Of a stretch of DNA of 64,000 bases, positions 31,699 through 41,712 are shown in pieces. Each line of letters starts with the position of its first letter. Position 1 is the stretch's first letter. A program made the translations under genes and the position numbers. The DNA comes from Pseudomonas alkylphenolica (GTDB taxonomy: Bacteria > Pseudomonadota > Gammaproteobacteria > Pseudomonadales > Pseudomonadaceae): the NCBI RefSeq assembly GCF_000746525.1, contig NZ_CP009048.1, positions 4,591,501 through 4,655,500 on the forward strand. The letters run 5' to 3'. The notes beneath the pieces were generated by a model. It did no database searches and had not been told where the DNA came from. It saw only the letters and a list, made by a program, of their open reading frames with translations.

Positions 31699-32576
31699 CA
31701 CGCGTCCTTGTTCAAGTCGAGGTGCAGGCACTGCTTATCCATGTGCTGGATACGCAGCTCCGGGGCGAGTTTGCGCGCCTCGGGGGTGCGCGCCAGCCAG
31801 TGCTGATAAGGCGTTTGAGGGCGCTGGGTAAACCCCTCTCCCCAGCGCAGGCTGTATTCAACCCAGATCGCCAGGCTGCGCTCGCTGACAAGGCCCCAGG
31901 CCTGGGCCTCGTCCAGACGCTCATCGAACCAACGGGATAACTGGCTTTTGTCGATGCGCGACTGGTGCTGAGGATGACTTTGCTCAAAGCGATGGTGCAG
32001 CCGCTCCATGAAGCGCCAGCGTGCGGCCTGATCGAGCGCATGCATCTGTGCTTCGCCCAACCGAGCGTACTCATCCACCCATTCGGGCGGCGGCGCTGTG
32101 CGCGCGATTGTGTGCCACTCGACGGGCTCAGCAAGCTCCCAGGAATGAGGGTTGTGCGGCAGGTGCCAGGCCTGGATCGGACCCAGCACTGCGTCCCGCT
32201 GCGCACCTTGATAACTACCTAGCCAGTAACGCGCCACCAAGGGGTCGGCAAAACGCAGCAACCCCTTGCTGCCAAGGACATTTGATGGCGCGATGAAGCG
32301 ACGCAGATGATCGGCTACGGCGATTATCGGTGCAGGGCTGTACAAAAGGCTGGCGTCGGCCTGCCCGGTAGCACGTTGGCAGGTTTCGTCGATCAGACTG
32401 GATGAACCGTCAATCGCCACCAATAGCGGGCCAAGGTGTTTCAGTTCCGTCCAGCGGGTTCCCAGGTACAGCGGTTCGATTTCAACCCGCTCTGCGAGGG
32501 CGTAAAGACTCGCCAGCGCATTGGGACGCAAGACACCATCGACCAATAGGTAATTGGCTTGGAAGACGCTACTCAC
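31698..32576 (-). CDS. DUF4123 T6SS adaptor/chaperone
   Basis: 292 residues. The N-terminal DUF4123 domain (about 5-135) has NYLLVDGVLRPNALASLYAL, EPLYLGTRWTEL, GPLLVAIDG and LRFADPLVARYWLGS (the FRFYDPRV-like motif). Proteins of this family (Tap/TEC, VasW) load a specific effector onto its VgrG. Start and end both overlap their neighbours: ATGA with vgrG, TGATG with the effector. It is therefore the middle gene of a tightly coupled vgrG-adaptor-effector operon. Confidence 0.88.
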   Translation of the reverse strand: MSSVFQANYLLVDGVLRPNALASLYALAERVEIEPLYLGTRWTELKHLGPLLVAIDGSSSLIDETCQRATGQADASLLYSPAPIIAVADHLRRFIAPSNVLGSKGLLRFADPLVARYWLGSYQGAQRDAVLGPIQAWHLPHNPHSWELAEPVEWHTIARTAPPPEWVDEYARLGEAQMHALDQAARWRFMERLHHRFEQSHPQHQSRIDKSQLSRWFDERLDEAQAWGLVSERSLAIWVEYSLRWGEGFTQRPQTPYQHWLARTPEARKLAPELRIQHMDKQCLHLDLNKDA

Positions 32577-34588
32577 TGGTTAGTTTCCTCCGCAGCCTGT
32601 TCACACACTTCACACCATGGCTCAGGCCGCATCAGTGCCTTGCTCTGCGACACAAGCGCGAGTGGCGGTGGCGTCGATAATCCTTCGAGCATGCCGGGCA
32701 ACTCCGGCGCCGCTGCGGTTCCGGCAATGGGCGCACCACCGATTTGAATCTCGCTACTGCTGAAGATGCCGCCTGGGCCTACGACGATATGCTGACCTCC
32801 GCCTTTCAAGCTGATGCTGCCCCCAGCGTCCAGCACGACTTCGCGGCCCGCCTTGAGGTGCACTTGCTGACCGGCCTCGATCACCAGCGTTTGCCCGACC
32901 CGGGTGTGGCTGCTGCTGGCGATTTGCAGGTAATCGTTGGCCTTGAGCTCGACCTTGCGATCCGCCGTCACGGTGCGCTGGTCTTCTGCCTCCAGCACCG
33001 CAATGCTGTTGCCCTTGATGGTTTCCCGGCGTTCATTGCCGACTTCCAGCCGGCTGTCGTTTTCGATTTTTTGCTCCAGGTCACGCTGGGCACGCAGGTA
33101 GATTTTTTCCTGCCCGGCCCGGTCTTCAACCGACAGTTCGTTGTAGCCGCCACTGGCGGGCGAACTGTGGCTGCGCAACACGGTTTTGGTTTTGTTTGCG
33201 GGCAACGGGTACGGCACCGCCGTGCGCGTGTTCGGCACACAGCCGGTGATCAACGGCCGGTCAGGATTGCCCTCAAGGTAGGTCACCACCACTTCCATGC
33301 CGATGCGCGGGATGGTCACCGCGCCGAAGCCCTCCCCGGCCCAGCTGGATGAAACCCGCAGCCAGCAACTGCTCTTGTCACTGTTCAGCTCGGCACGGTC
33401 CCAATGGAACTCGACTTTGACCCGGCCATGCTCATCGCAGAAGATTTCTTCGCCCTCAGGTCCGGTGACCCGAGCGGTCTGGCTGACCAGCACCGATTTT
33501 CGGGTGACCAGCGGTGGCCGGTAGAACACGTCCCAGGGGATAGCGCTGAAGCTGTTGCGGTAGCCCTGGCTGAAGCCGTCTTCGGGCTGGTCGTCGTTGG
33601 CAACTGATTCCTCAAGCACCTGCGGCTGTTTGCCTTTGTGGCTTACGCTGAGCAATAGCCACAAGTCGTTGCTCGCTTTGCGCGGGTGTTCGCACAGGTC
33701 GAAGAAATGACCGCTGCGCAGGCTCGGCTGATCGCTTTTGCCTTCGGCCAACTGGTAGTCACTACGGTGCCGTTCCAGGGCCCGACGGGCAAGCTGCTTG
33801 CCGCGTTCTTCGGTTTCGATCAGCGCGGGGTAGTGGTAATCCTCAAGCGCCGGCTTGAACTCGGCAGTGGAGTGGCTCTCCACTAACCGGCTTGGGCGCT
33901 TGAGGTCGTAGTCTCGGCGGGTGACGGTAGTGGTCCGGGTGCTGAAGCGCTGGGAGAACTGGCTGATGACCGGGTGATCGGCCACCAGACCGGCGCCTTG
34001 CTGATAGGGGGTTGCCCCCAGTTTGGGAAAAAAGACCTGATCGTCGGTGAACACCAGCCGATGACCGTCCGGGCTGTGCTGGTGATGCCAGGCAATGCCT
34101 TCTTCACTGCACAGCCTCATGATGAAGCTGAGGTCATCCTCCCCATACTGCGTGCAGTATTCGCGCACCGGCCGGGGGCTGACATGAAAGCTATAGGCAT
34201 CGGCCTGGATGCCATGGCCCTGGAGCACCTGAGCGATAATCTGCGGCACCGTAAGGTGCTGGAAAATCCGCTGGTTGTGGCTGAACTGCAAGTAGTACAG
34301 CGCTGGCACCAGGGTCAGCCGATAGCGGGTCAGGCGTGTACCGGGCTCCTCCACCCGAACGTCTTCGATGCGGCCATGCAGCCCTTCACCGTTCAATCCG
34401 AAGCGCAGAAACGCCGGCTGACTGAGCAGACTCTCAAGATCGAGGTCGGGGTACTCGCTGACCAGTTCAATGTGGATCGCGTACAACGCGCTGATGGCTT
34501 CCGTGCCGTCAAACGCCAGGACCTTGAAATCATTGCGAACCATGGGGATAAGTAATTCGAACTGCACGCTATTGGTCGGTGCGAACAT
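32573..34588 (-). CDS. vgrG: T6SS spike protein VgrG
   Basis: 671 residues from ATG 34588, preceded by AAGGA eight bases upstream; the longer frame to 34624 lacks support. The gp27-like part opens FAPTNSVQFELLIPM, with FLRFGLNGEGLHGRIEDV and YCTQYGEDDLSFIMRLCSEEGIAWHHQ. The gp5-like OB domain holds HGRVKVEFHWDR and WAGEGFGAVTIPRIGMEVVV. The beta-helix needle includes QVHLKAGREVVLDAGGSISL. The C-terminus is a short tail with a CEVC pair and no fused effector domain. No tss structural genes are in the window, so this is an orphan vgrG cluster served by a T6SS elsewhere. Confidence 0.95.
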   Translation of the reverse strand: MFAPTNSVQFELLIPMVRNDFKVLAFDGTEAISALYAIHIELVSEYPDLDLESLLSQPAFLRFGLNGEGLHGRIEDVRVEEPGTRLTRYRLTLVPALYYLQFSHNQRIFQHLTVPQIIAQVLQGHGIQADAYSFHVSPRPVREYCTQYGEDDLSFIMRLCSEEGIAWHHQHSPDGHRLVFTDDQVFFPKLGATPYQQGAGLVADHPVISQFSQRFSTRTTTVTRRDYDLKRPSRLVESHSTAEFKPALEDYHYPALIETEERGKQLARRALERHRSDYQLAEGKSDQPSLRSGHFFDLCEHPRKASNDLWLLLSVSHKGKQPQVLEESVANDDQPEDGFSQGYRNSFSAIPWDVFYRPPLVTRKSVLVSQTARVTGPEGEEIFCDEHGRVKVEFHWDRAELNSDKSSCWLRVSSSWAGEGFGAVTIPRIGMEVVVTYLEGNPDRPLITGCVPNTRTAVPYPLPANKTKTVLRSHSSPASGGYNELSVEDRAGQEKIYLRAQRDLEQKIENDSRLEVGNERRETIKGNSIAVLEAEDQRTVTADRKVELKANDYLQIASSSHTRVGQTLVIEAGQQVHLKAGREVVLDAGGSISLKGGGQHIVVGPGGIFSSSEIQIGGAPIAGTAAAPELPGMLEGLSTPPPLALVSQSKALMRPEPWCEVCEQAAEETNQ

Positions 34589-34965
34589 GCGTTTGTCCTT
34601 AAACGGAGGAGAGAGACCACGCAATGCCCAAGCGATATCGCGCTTGAACGGGCGTAAACACCCGGAAAGGCTACCAAGAGCGAAAAAAATTTGATGTCAG
34701 ACGCTTCCTAAACTGCATCTGTATTTTCTGGTCTTCAGTTGGCGGGGGCAAAAAGCTCGCGGGGCAAGCCCGCTCCTACCGGGTGGCTGGTTTCGCGAAT
34801 ACTGCGCTGATAGCGAATCTCCCAGGCGAGCAGCATCACGCAAAAATATCGGCATCCTCGTTAAATTTCCGCCATAAAATTTCGACAATTGTAATTTTTT
34901 AAGCATTTATCTCAATTTTCTCTCAAGGCTTGCCATCTTTAACCCCACTGGTTAGGGTTGAAGCC
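34589..34965. promoter_or_regulatory. Intergenic region between vgrG and leuA leader
   Basis: About 377 bases with divergent promoters. It contains a single inverted REP core at 34757-34779 and, from about 34855 to 34925, a strongly AT-rich stretch upstream of the leuA leader that probably holds the leuA promoter. No gene is seen. Confidence 0.5.
34757..34779. repeat. Single REP element
   Basis: One inverted core (tcgcggggcaagcccgctcc, ending in ctac) without a partner, in the vgrG/leuA intergenic region. Confidence 0.85.
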
Positions 34966-35043
34966 ATGAAAACCTTTCAGACCCTCATCCTGCTTCGTCA
35001 ACATCGCAGCCTCTGCCTGGTCAGTGCACGACTACCAAGCTGA
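34966..35043 (+). CDS. Putative leucine-rich leader peptide of leuA
   Basis: A 25-codon frame, ATG 34966 to TGA 35043. Its product begins [20 protein letters not shown] and has six leucines, including a Leu-Ile-Leu-Leu run near residue 7. It lies 79 bases upstream of the leuA start. Leucine-rich leaders upstream of leu operons act in ribosome-mediated attenuation in other proteobacteria. No clear antiterminator/terminator pair with a T-run was seen in the 79-base gap, so the mechanism is open; it could act on translation. Confidence 0.55.
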   Translation: MKTFQTLILLRQHRSLCLVSARLPS

Positions 35044-35122
35044 ATCGCGTCGCCTCGCCTTTTCATCTCGTTTTCGTTCGGCAGGCCACCTTTCCAGGCC
35101 GCACATTCAAGGATTGCTTTTC

Positions 35123-36796
35123 ATGACCATGCTCAAAGACCCTTCGAAAAAATACAGCGCCTTCCCTACCGTCAACTTGCCTGACCGTACCTGGCCATCG
35201 AAGACCATCACCCAGACGCCAATCTGGTGCAGCTCCGACCTGCGTGATGGCAACCAGTCGTTGATCGAGCCTATGGATGCGGCGAAGAAGCTGCGCTTCT
35301 GGAAGACCCTGGTCAGCGTCGGCGTGAAAGAGATCGAAGCCTCCTTCCCTTCGGCTTCGCAAACCGATTTCGACTTCGTTCGTACCCTGATCGAAGACGG
35401 CCACATTCCTGACGACACCACCATCCAGGTGCTGACCCAGGCCCGTGAAGACTTGATCGCCCGTACCTTCGAATCGCTGCGCGGTGCGAAAAAGGCCATC
35501 GTCCACCTGTACAACGCCACCAGCCCGTCGTTCCGCCGCATCGTCTTCAACCAGGACAAGCAAGGCGTGAAAGACATCGCGGTGAACGCGGCCAAGCTGT
35601 TCGTCAAATACGCCGCGCAGCAGCCGGAAACCCAGTGGACCTTCCAGTACTCGCCCGAGACCTTCAGCGCCACCGAGCTGGAATTCGCCAAGGAAGTCTG
35701 TGACGCGGTGATCGAGGTGTGGAACCCGACGCCGGACAACAAGATCATCCTCAACCTGCCGGCCACCGTCGAAGTCTCGACGCCGAACATCTATGCCGAC
35801 CAGATCGAATGGTTCGGCCGCAACGTCAACCGTCGCGACAGCGTGATCATCAGCCTGCACACCCACAACGACCGTGGCACCGGCGTGGCCGCCACCGAGC
35901 TGGGCCTGATGGCCGGCGCCGACCGTGTCGAAGGCTGCCTGTTCGGCAACGGTGAGCGTACCGGTAACGTCGACCTGGTAACCCTGGCGTTGAACCTCTA
36001 CACCCAGGGCCTGGACCCGCAACTGGACTTTTCCGACATCGACGGCGTGCGCAAAGTGGTCGAGGAATGCAACCAGATTCCGGTGCACCCACGTCATCCG
36101 TATGTCGGTGACCTGGTTCACACCGCCTTCTCCGGCTCGCACCAGGATGCGATCCGCAAGGGCTTCACCCAGCAGAAAGACGACGCCAAGTGGGAGGTGC
36201 CGTACCTGCCGATCGACCCAGCCGACATCGGCCGCAGCTACGAGGCGGTGATCCGCGTCAACAGCCAGTCAGGCAAAGGCGGCATCACCTACCTGCTCGA
36301 ACAGGAATACGGCATCAGCTTGCCGCGCCGCATGCAGATCGAGTTCAGCCAGGTGGTACAGGGTGAAACCGACCGTCTGGGCCTGGAGATGACTGCCCAG
36401 CAGATCTACAACCTGTTGCACCGCGAATACTTGCAAGCCAACGCGCCGTACGCGCTGGTCAGCCATCGCCTGCAGGAAGAGAACGGTAACAGCAAGGTCG
36501 AGGTGGAAGTCTCCAGCGAAGGCGAAACCACCCTGCACTGGCGCGGCAAGGGCAATGGCGCCCTCGAAGCCCTGGTGGCCGGTCTGCCGGTGGCCGTGGA
36601 AATCATGGACTACAACGAGCACGCCATCGGTGCGGGCACCAACGCCAAGGCCGCAGCGTATATCGAACTGCGTGTGGCCGGTGGTCGTCCGGTGCACGGC
36701 GTGGGTATCGATGAAAACATCACCACGGCCAGCTTCAAGGCATTGTTCAGTGCGCTGAATCGGTCGCTGAGCCAGCAAGAGGCGAAAGCGGCGTAA
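35123..36796 (+). CDS. leuA: 2-isopropylmalate synthase
   Basis: 557 residues from ATG 35123, chosen because AAGGA lies nine bases upstream; a second ATG two codons later is the alternative. It condenses acetyl-CoA with 2-oxoisovalerate in leucine synthesis. The HMGL-like TIM barrel has the catalytic start [11 protein letters not shown] and the metal-binding [30 protein letters not shown] follows, and the C-terminal regulatory LeuA dimer domain (about 430-550, ending [16 protein letters not shown]) senses leucine. It is the longer type of LeuA typical of Pseudomonas. Confidence 0.97.
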   Translation: MTMLKDPSKKYSAFPTVNLPDRTWPSKTITQTPIWCSSDLRDGNQSLIEPMDAAKKLRFWKTLVSVGVKEIEASFPSASQTDFDFVRTLIEDGHIPDDTTIQVLTQAREDLIARTFESLRGAKKAIVHLYNATSPSFRRIVFNQDKQGVKDIAVNAAKLFVKYAAQQPETQWTFQYSPETFSATELEFAKEVCDAVIEVWNPTPDNKIILNLPATVEVSTPNIYADQIEWFGRNVNRRDSVIISLHTHNDRGTGVAATELGLMAGADRVEGCLFGNGERTGNVDLVTLALNLYTQGLDPQLDFSDIDGVRKVVEECNQIPVHPRHPYVGDLVHTAFSGSHQDAIRKGFTQQKDDAKWEVPYLPIDPADIGRSYEAVIRVNSQSGKGGITYLLEQEYGISLPRRMQIEFSQVVQGETDRLGLEMTAQQIYNLLHREYLQANAPYALVSHRLQEENGNSKVEVEVSSEGETTLHWRGKGNGALEALVAGLPVAVEIMDYNEHAIGAGTNAKAAAYIELRVAGGRPVHGVGIDENITTASFKALFSALNRSLSQQEAKAA

Positions 36797-36802
36797 AGCC
36801 AA

Positions 36803-36850
36803 GCCACGCATAAAAAACCGCATCCAGGATGCGGTTTTTTTATGCGTGGC
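36803..36850. terminator. Bidirectional terminator between leuA and the monalysin-like gene
   Basis: Near-perfect 22-bp inverted repeat: gccacgcataaaaaaccgca and its complement around a 3-base loop, with A6 and T7 runs. It serves both convergent genes. Confidence 0.9.
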
Positions 36851-36852
36851 GA

Positions 36853-37593
36853 TCAGTAGTGCGATCCCGGCGTGTCGAACGCCGAGTAGTCTATCGACCA
36901 CATACCGCCGTTGATCTCGGCGTCGTAACCTTCTATCAGCGCCGCCTCCTGAATGTCAGCCCAGCTCAAGGGGGCTGCGGAGTTCTTCGACGCCACCGGG
37001 ACGATGGTGTTGGTCGCGATCGAGGTCATGAAGTACAGGTCTTCCCTGTCAGGCTGCCGTGCGCTTGGCCTGGCGAGGGTCTTGGCATACTTGAACAGAT
37101 GCGCAAGCGAACCAGCCGAAGTAGCACAGTGGGCATAGGCGATGTGCACCTGATAGATATTGAACGTACCCGGCCCTTCCATTTCTATCTTTTGGCTGCG
37201 CGTGGTGGAGTTGTGGATACCTTCTGTGGAGCTATTGGTGATCTTCAAGCCACCGCCGGCAATAGCAACAAATCCGGTGCCCAAGGAGATTTCAGTTTCA
37301 ATGGAAGTGGTGACCGAGCTGCTATAGCCATTGACTACCGCGATCTCCTGCTGGTGCTTGACCTTGGTCGGCAGGCGAACAGTGTTCATGTGCACCAAGT
37401 AGGCCATGACCGGGACACTGTAGGTCCCCCAGTTGTTGAAGCCGATCCGCATGTCGCCATAAACGGTATCGCCGTAGATCCAGCAGCCCGGTGTAACGCT
37501 GTCGATCTGATCGCCAAACAGATAATTCTCGATTTCGTACGACCCCTCTACATGCTCGAAGCCCGCGATAATCCGTTTTGTCTTGTCGCTCAT
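36853..37593 (-). CDS. Monalysin-family beta-pore-forming toxin
   Basis: 246 residues from ATG 37593, with AGGAG seven bases upstream fixing the start. Resemblance to P. entomophila monalysin, recalled from memory, is strong in three blocks: GCWIYGDTVYGD with NNWGTYSVPVMAYL; MEGPGTFNIYQVHIAYAH with CATSAG; and PLSWADIQEAALIEGYD, ending WSIDYSAFDTPGSHY. The central residues 80-150 are Ser/Thr-rich with alternating polarity, as in the membrane-crossing hairpin of aerolysin-type toxins. There is no signal peptide, like monalysin. The N-terminus before GCW is about 25 residues shorter than monalysin's, so the activation propeptide seems reduced or absent. Confidence 0.85.
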   Translation of the reverse strand: MSDKTKRIIAGFEHVEGSYEIENYLFGDQIDSVTPGCWIYGDTVYGDMRIGFNNWGTYSVPVMAYLVHMNTVRLPTKVKHQQEIAVVNGYSSSVTTSIETEISLGTGFVAIAGGGLKITNSSTEGIHNSTTRSQKIEMEGPGTFNIYQVHIAYAHCATSAGSLAHLFKYAKTLARPSARQPDREDLYFMTSIATNTIVPVASKNSAAPLSWADIQEAALIEGYDAEINGGMWSIDYSAFDTPGSHY

Positions 37594-37723
37594 GCTGTCA
37601 CTCCTGCGAAAAAAGTACTGCGTTAGGGGTTGGCTGTTACCCAACCGACCTTAACGGGCTCTCCTTGCAGCAGGCATCAGGACGCGTTTCCTGCACGTTA
37701 TCGGGGAGCAAAACCGCCCCCCA

Positions 37724-37749
37724 CAAAAAAGGGCGCCGACAAGGCGCCC
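37724..37749 (-). terminator. Rho-independent terminator after eda
   Basis: On the minus strand GGGCGCC, a 5-base loop, GGCGCCC, then TTTTTT; 27 bases beyond the eda stop codon. Confidence 0.88.
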
Positions 37750-37775
37750 TGCAAACCACACGCGACGACAACCTT

Positions 37776-38450
37776 TCAATCCAGCAGCGCCAAGGCCTCT
37801 GCGCTGCACTCGGTAATCCGCGACCACTCGCCGTTCTTGATCCAGCCACTGTCGAGCATCCAGGTCCCGCCCACACACATGACATTGGGCAGGGCCATAT
37901 AGCTCTTCACATTACCGGGGTTCACCCCACCGGTCGGGCAGAAGCGCACCTCACCGAACGGACCGCCGTAAGCCTTGATCGCCGCCACGCCGCCGCTGAT
38001 TTCCGCGGGAAACAGCTTGAAACGGCGATAGCCAAGGGCGTAGCCCATCATCAACTCCGATGGCGTGCTGATCCCCGGCAGCAACGGCAGGTCGCTTTGC
38101 ACACCTGCCTCAAGAATGTCCTGGGTAACACCTGGCGTGACCACAAACTGCGCACCAGCCGCTTCCACGGCAGCGAACATCTTGCGATCCAGCACGGTGC
38201 CGGCGCCGACGCACAGTTCCGGCCGCTGTTCACGCAGCACCTGGATGGCTTTCAGGCCGTGCGCCGAGCGCAGGGTCACTTCCAGGGTCTTGATGCCACC
38301 GGCAGCCAGCGCATCGGCCAACGGCAGGATGTCTTCTTCGCGGGCGATGGTGATCACCGGCAGAATCCGCGCCTGGGTGCAGATCTGATCGATCCGGGCA
38401 ATCTTGTCGGCCATGGAAACTCCCGGCTGTTTCAGTTCATGCGTGGTCAT
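37776..38450 (-). CDS. eda: KDPG aldolase (2-keto-3-deoxy-6-phosphogluconate aldolase)
   Basis: 224 residues from ATG 38450, with AAGGA upstream. An ATG at 38471 overlapping the pgl stop is the alternative start. It splits KDPG into pyruvate and glyceraldehyde-3-phosphate, the last Entner-Doudoroff step. The TIM barrel shows LPVITIAREED, the catalytic Glu in TLEVTLRS, GAGTVLD, the Schiff-base Lys in RRFKLFPAE, and the phosphate-binding CPTGGVNPGN. Last gene of the zwf-pgl-eda operon under HexR control. Confidence 0.97.
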   Translation of the reverse strand: MTTHELKQPGVSMADKIARIDQICTQARILPVITIAREEDILPLADALAAGGIKTLEVTLRSAHGLKAIQVLREQRPELCVGAGTVLDRKMFAAVEAAGAQFVVTPGVTQDILEAGVQSDLPLLPGISTPSELMMGYALGYRRFKLFPAEISGGVAAIKAYGGPFGEVRFCPTGGVNPGNVKSYMALPNVMCVGGTWMLDSGWIKNGEWSRITECSAEALALLD

Positions 38451-38467
38451 AACGGCGGATCCTTGGC

Positions 38468-39181
38468 TCATGGGCACCAGTAAATATCCAGAGGGTCTTG
38501 TAAGAAGGCGCGAATCGGCATTTCGCTCAAGTCATCGCCAGCCAGCGCGGCGCGCAGGGTAGCGAGTTTGCCCGGACCTTGCACGGACAAGGCGGTGAAG
38601 GCGGCCCTGGCCAGCAAGGCGCGAGTCATGCTCAGGCGTTGATGCGGCACGCTCGGCGCCAGCATCGGCAAACAGCGACGCGTGCTCTGCGGATCAAGAC
38701 CTTCGCTCAGGTTCGGACTGCCAGGGAACAGCGAGGCGGTATGGCCGTCGTCGCCCATACCGAGTACCAGCACGTCGATGCCGGCCAGCTCGGCCAGGGC
38801 CTGTTCGGCTTCCAGGGCAGCAGCTTCAAGGCTGGCCGCTGCACGGTAGAGGCCAAGGAAACGTGCCTTGGCGGCGTTGCCGGTCAACAGATGGCGCTTG
38901 AGCAGACCGGCATTGCTGTCAGCATGCTCGACCGGCACCCAGCGCTCATCGGCCAGGGTCACTAAGACCTTCGACCAGTCCAGCGGCTGCTGGATCAGTG
39001 CCTGGAAAAACGCCACCGGGCTACGCCCACCGGACACCACCAGGGTAGCCTGGCCGTTTGCCGCGATCGCGGCATTCAGGCGCCCGGCGACATCCTTGGC
39101 CAAACCTTCGGCCAGCTGCGCGGCAGCGTTGAAATCATGGGCCGTCACGTTAGCCGGCAGTTGCAGTTCAGATATCGCCAT
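38468..39181 (-). CDS. pgl: 6-phosphogluconolactonase
   Basis: 237 residues from ATG 39181 ([11 protein letters not shown]), which overlaps the end of zwf by 14 bases. It hydrolyses 6-phosphogluconolactone. Motifs: [24 protein letters not shown] and [14 protein letters not shown], with the catalytic Asp/His segment. Middle gene of zwf-pgl-eda. Confidence 0.96.
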   Translation of the reverse strand: MAISELQLPANVTAHDFNAAAQLAEGLAKDVAGRLNAAIAANGQATLVVSGGRSPVAFFQALIQQPLDWSKVLVTLADERWVPVEHADSNAGLLKRHLLTGNAAKARFLGLYRAAASLEAAALEAEQALAELAGIDVLVLGMGDDGHTASLFPGSPNLSEGLDPQSTRRCLPMLAPSVPHQRLSMTRALLARAAFTALSVQGPGKLATLRAALAGDDLSEMPIRAFLQDPLDIYWCP

Positions 39182-40637
39182 ACCAAGACCTCCCATCACG
39201 GGTAATCAATGCAATCGAGCTCATCGGCCCCCAGGAGCCAGCGGCATAAGGCTTGGGCGCGTCGCCGCTGTTCTTCCAGCCAGCAATCAGCTGATCGCAC
39301 CACTTCCACGCGTATTCGATTTCGTCCTTGCGCACAAACAGGTTCTGATTGCCGCGCATCACTTCCAGCAACAAGCGCTCATAGGCATCGGGAATCCGTG
39401 CACTGCGCCAGGTGTCGGAAAAATTCAGCTGCAATGGCCCGCTGCGCAGTTGCATGCCCTTGTCCAGGCCCTGTTCCTTGGTCATCACCCGCAAGGAAAT
39501 GCCTTCGTCCGGCTGCAGACGGATGATCAGTTTGTTACCGATCTGCAAACGCTGTTCCGGGGCGAAGATGTAGTGCGGGGTTTCCTTGAAGTGGATGACG
39601 ATCTGCGACAGTTTCTGTGGCATGCGCTTGCCGGTACGCAGGTAGAACGGCACGCCGGCCCAGCGCCAGTTGCGGATATCGGCGCGCAGGGCAACAAAGG
39701 TTTCGGTGTCGCTCTGGGCGTTGGCGTTGTCTTCTTCCAGATAGCCCGGCACCGGCTTGCCTTCGCTGTAGCCGGCAATGTACTGGCCGCGCACCACGTG
39801 AGTGCTCAGGCCTTCGCCAGTGATCGGCGCCAGCGCCTTGAGCACTTTGACCTTCTCGTTGCGAATGCTGTCGGCAGAGAGATCGCTGGGCGGGTCCATG
39901 GCGATCAGGCAAAGCAGCTGCAACAAGTGGTTCTGGATCATGTCGCGCAGTTGCCCGGCCTTGTCGAAGTAGCCCCAGCGCCCCTCGATCCCGACCTTCT
40001 CGGCCACGGTGATTTCCACGTGCGAGATCGAGTTCTGGTTCCACTGGGTTTCGAACAGGCTGTTGGCAAAGCGCAGGGCAATCAGGTTCTGGACGGTTTC
40101 CTTGCCCAGGTAATGGTCGATGCGATAAACGCGGTTTTCCGGGAAATACTGCGCCACCGCGTCATTGACCCGCCGCGAAGAGTCCAGGTCATGGCCGATG
40201 GGTTTTTCCAGCACCACCCGGGTGCGCGCACTGAGGCCGACCTTGTCGAGGTTCTCGCAAATACCGCCATAGACCGCCGCGGGCGTGGCGAAGTAAGCGA
40301 TCAGCTGGCTGTCGTCGCCGACCTGCCCGGCCAGCGCCTGGTAGTCCTCGGACTTGAGAAAGTCGACGTGCAGATAGCGCAGGCGCGCGAGAAAACGCTG
40401 CAACACCAAGGTCTCGATCTGCCCTTGCGGAACAAACTCGCGCAGATGCGCCTCGATCGATGCCAGGTGCTCTTCGACACTGCCCGGCTCACGAGCCAGG
40501 GCCAGCACACGGGTATCCGCGTGCAGCAGGTCGGCGCGATCAAGCTGGTAGAGCGCCGGAAACAGCTTGCGCAAGGCCAGATCGCCGAGGGCGCCAAACA
40601 GGGCAAAGGTGCAAGGTTCAACGCTGATCGATGCCAT
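39168..40637 (-). CDS. zwf: Glucose-6-phosphate 1-dehydrogenase
   Basis: 489 residues from ATG 40637 ([20 protein letters not shown]). It oxidises glucose-6-phosphate with NAD(P). The Rossmann motif [16 protein letters not shown], the signature [19 protein letters not shown] (catalytic His) and the Lys in VLEKPIGHD are present. First gene of the operon and divergent from its repressor gene hexR, with a HexR-like dyad between. Confidence 0.98.
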   Translation of the reverse strand: MASISVEPCTFALFGALGDLALRKLFPALYQLDRADLLHADTRVLALAREPGSVEEHLASIEAHLREFVPQGQIETLVLQRFLARLRYLHVDFLKSEDYQALAGQVGDDSQLIAYFATPAAVYGGICENLDKVGLSARTRVVLEKPIGHDLDSSRRVNDAVAQYFPENRVYRIDHYLGKETVQNLIALRFANSLFETQWNQNSISHVEITVAEKVGIEGRWGYFDKAGQLRDMIQNHLLQLLCLIAMDPPSDLSADSIRNEKVKVLKALAPITGEGLSTHVVRGQYIAGYSEGKPVPGYLEEDNANAQSDTETFVALRADIRNWRWAGVPFYLRTGKRMPQKLSQIVIHFKETPHYIFAPEQRLQIGNKLIIRLQPDEGISLRVMTKEQGLDKGMQLRSGPLQLNFSDTWRSARIPDAYERLLLEVMRGNQNLFVRKDEIEYAWKWCDQLIAGWKNSGDAPKPYAAGSWGPMSSIALITRDGRSWYGDI

Positions 40638-40702
40638 GATGTTGGTTCTTTTATCAAGTTGACGTAGAAATACCGTTTTCAATCGCAGTTTTCAAGGAAT
40701 AA

Positions 40703-40718
40703 TGTAGTAAAAACCACA
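40703..40718. promoter_or_regulatory. HexR-like operator upstream of zwf
   Basis: tgtagt-aaaa-accaca is an imperfect inverted repeat in the zwf/hexR intergenic region, 66 bases upstream of zwf. HexR of P. putida represses zwf, edd and gap and is released by KDPG. The spacing differs from the TTGT-N7-ACAA sites near edd and gap, so this assignment is moderate. Confidence 0.55.
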
Positions 40719-40842
40719 ACATTTTATCCGAAACACAGATTCAAGTGGTGTGCCTCCCATGCCATCAGTACGATAGGCCACCGCGTCAAAAGCCCTCTGC
40801 CATCGGCAGTGGGCTGCCTCATCGACCCAAGGACACATACCC

Positions 40843-41712
40843 ATGGACCGCGTGCGAAACCTCCTGGAGCAGATCCAGGGCCGCCTCGAAGAGCTGAACA
40901 AGGCTGAGCGCAAAGTCGCCGAAGTCATCCTGCTCAACCCTCAGCAAGCCACCCGCTTCAGCATTGCCGCCCTGGCCCAGGCGGCCAAGGTCAGCGAACC
41001 GACGGTGAACCGCTTCTGCCGTTCGTTCGGCGTCAGTGGCTACCCCGAGCTCAAACTGCAGCTGGCGCAGAGCCTGGCCAGCGGCGCCGCTTACGTCAGC
41101 CGGGCGGTTGAAGCCGATGATGATCCGGCGTCCTACACCCAGAAGATCTTCGGCAGCGCCATCGCCTCGCTGGACAGTGCCTGCCAGCAACTCGACCCGC
41201 AACTGATCAGCCGCGCCGTCGACATGCTGATCCAGGCCCGGCAGATCCACTTCTTCGGCCTCGGCGCCTCGGCACCGGTGGCGCTGGATGCCCAGCACAA
41301 GTTCTTCCGCTTCAACCTGGCCGTCTCGGCCCACGCCGATGTCCTGATGCAGCGCATGCTGGCCTCGGTCGCCCACACCGGCGAGCTGTTCGTCATCATC
41401 TCCTACACCGGACGTACCCGCGAGCTGGTCGAAGTCGCGCGCCTGGCCCGGGAAAACGGCGCCTCGGTACTCGGCCTGACCGCTGCCGATTCGCCCCTGG
41501 CCAAGGCCAGCAGCCTGAGCTTGAACATACCGCTGCCAGAAGACACCGATATTTACATGCCGATGACCTCGCGGATCATTCAGCTGACGGTGCTCGACGT
41601 GTTGGCCACCGGCATGACCTTGCGCCGCGGCGTGGACTTCCAGCCACACCTGCGCAAGATCAAGGAGAGCCTCAACGCCAGCCGCTACCCGATCGACGAC
41701 GAGCTCAACTAA
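40843..41712 (+). CDS. hexR: Hexose-metabolism repressor HexR (RpiR family)
   Basis: 289 residues. N-terminal HTH_6 domain (about 1-77: [36 protein letters not shown]) and C-terminal SIS sugar-phosphate domain (about 125-260: [37 protein letters not shown]). It represses zwf-pgl-eda, edd and gap and responds to the KDPG intermediate. Divergent from zwf. Its last 8 bases overlap the 3' end of the convergent mutarotase gene. Confidence 0.95.
   Translation: MDRVRNLLEQIQGRLEELNKAERKVAEVILLNPQQATRFSIAALAQAAKVSEPTVNRFCRSFGVSGYPELKLQLAQSLASGAAYVSRAVEADDDPASYTQKIFGSAIASLDSACQQLDPQLISRAVDMLIQARQIHFFGLGASAPVALDAQHKFFRFNLAVSAHADVLMQRMLASVAHTGELFVIISYTGRTRELVEVARLARENGASVLGLTAADSPLAKASSLSLNIPLPEDTDIYMPMTSRIIQLTVLDVLATGMTLRRGVDFQPHLRKIKESLNASRYPIDDELN

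Noticed and set aside
32573..34588. VgrG considered as part of a prophage tail module
   Set aside because: No phage tail, capsid or lysis genes nearby; partner genes are the DUF4123 adaptor and a VasX-type effector.
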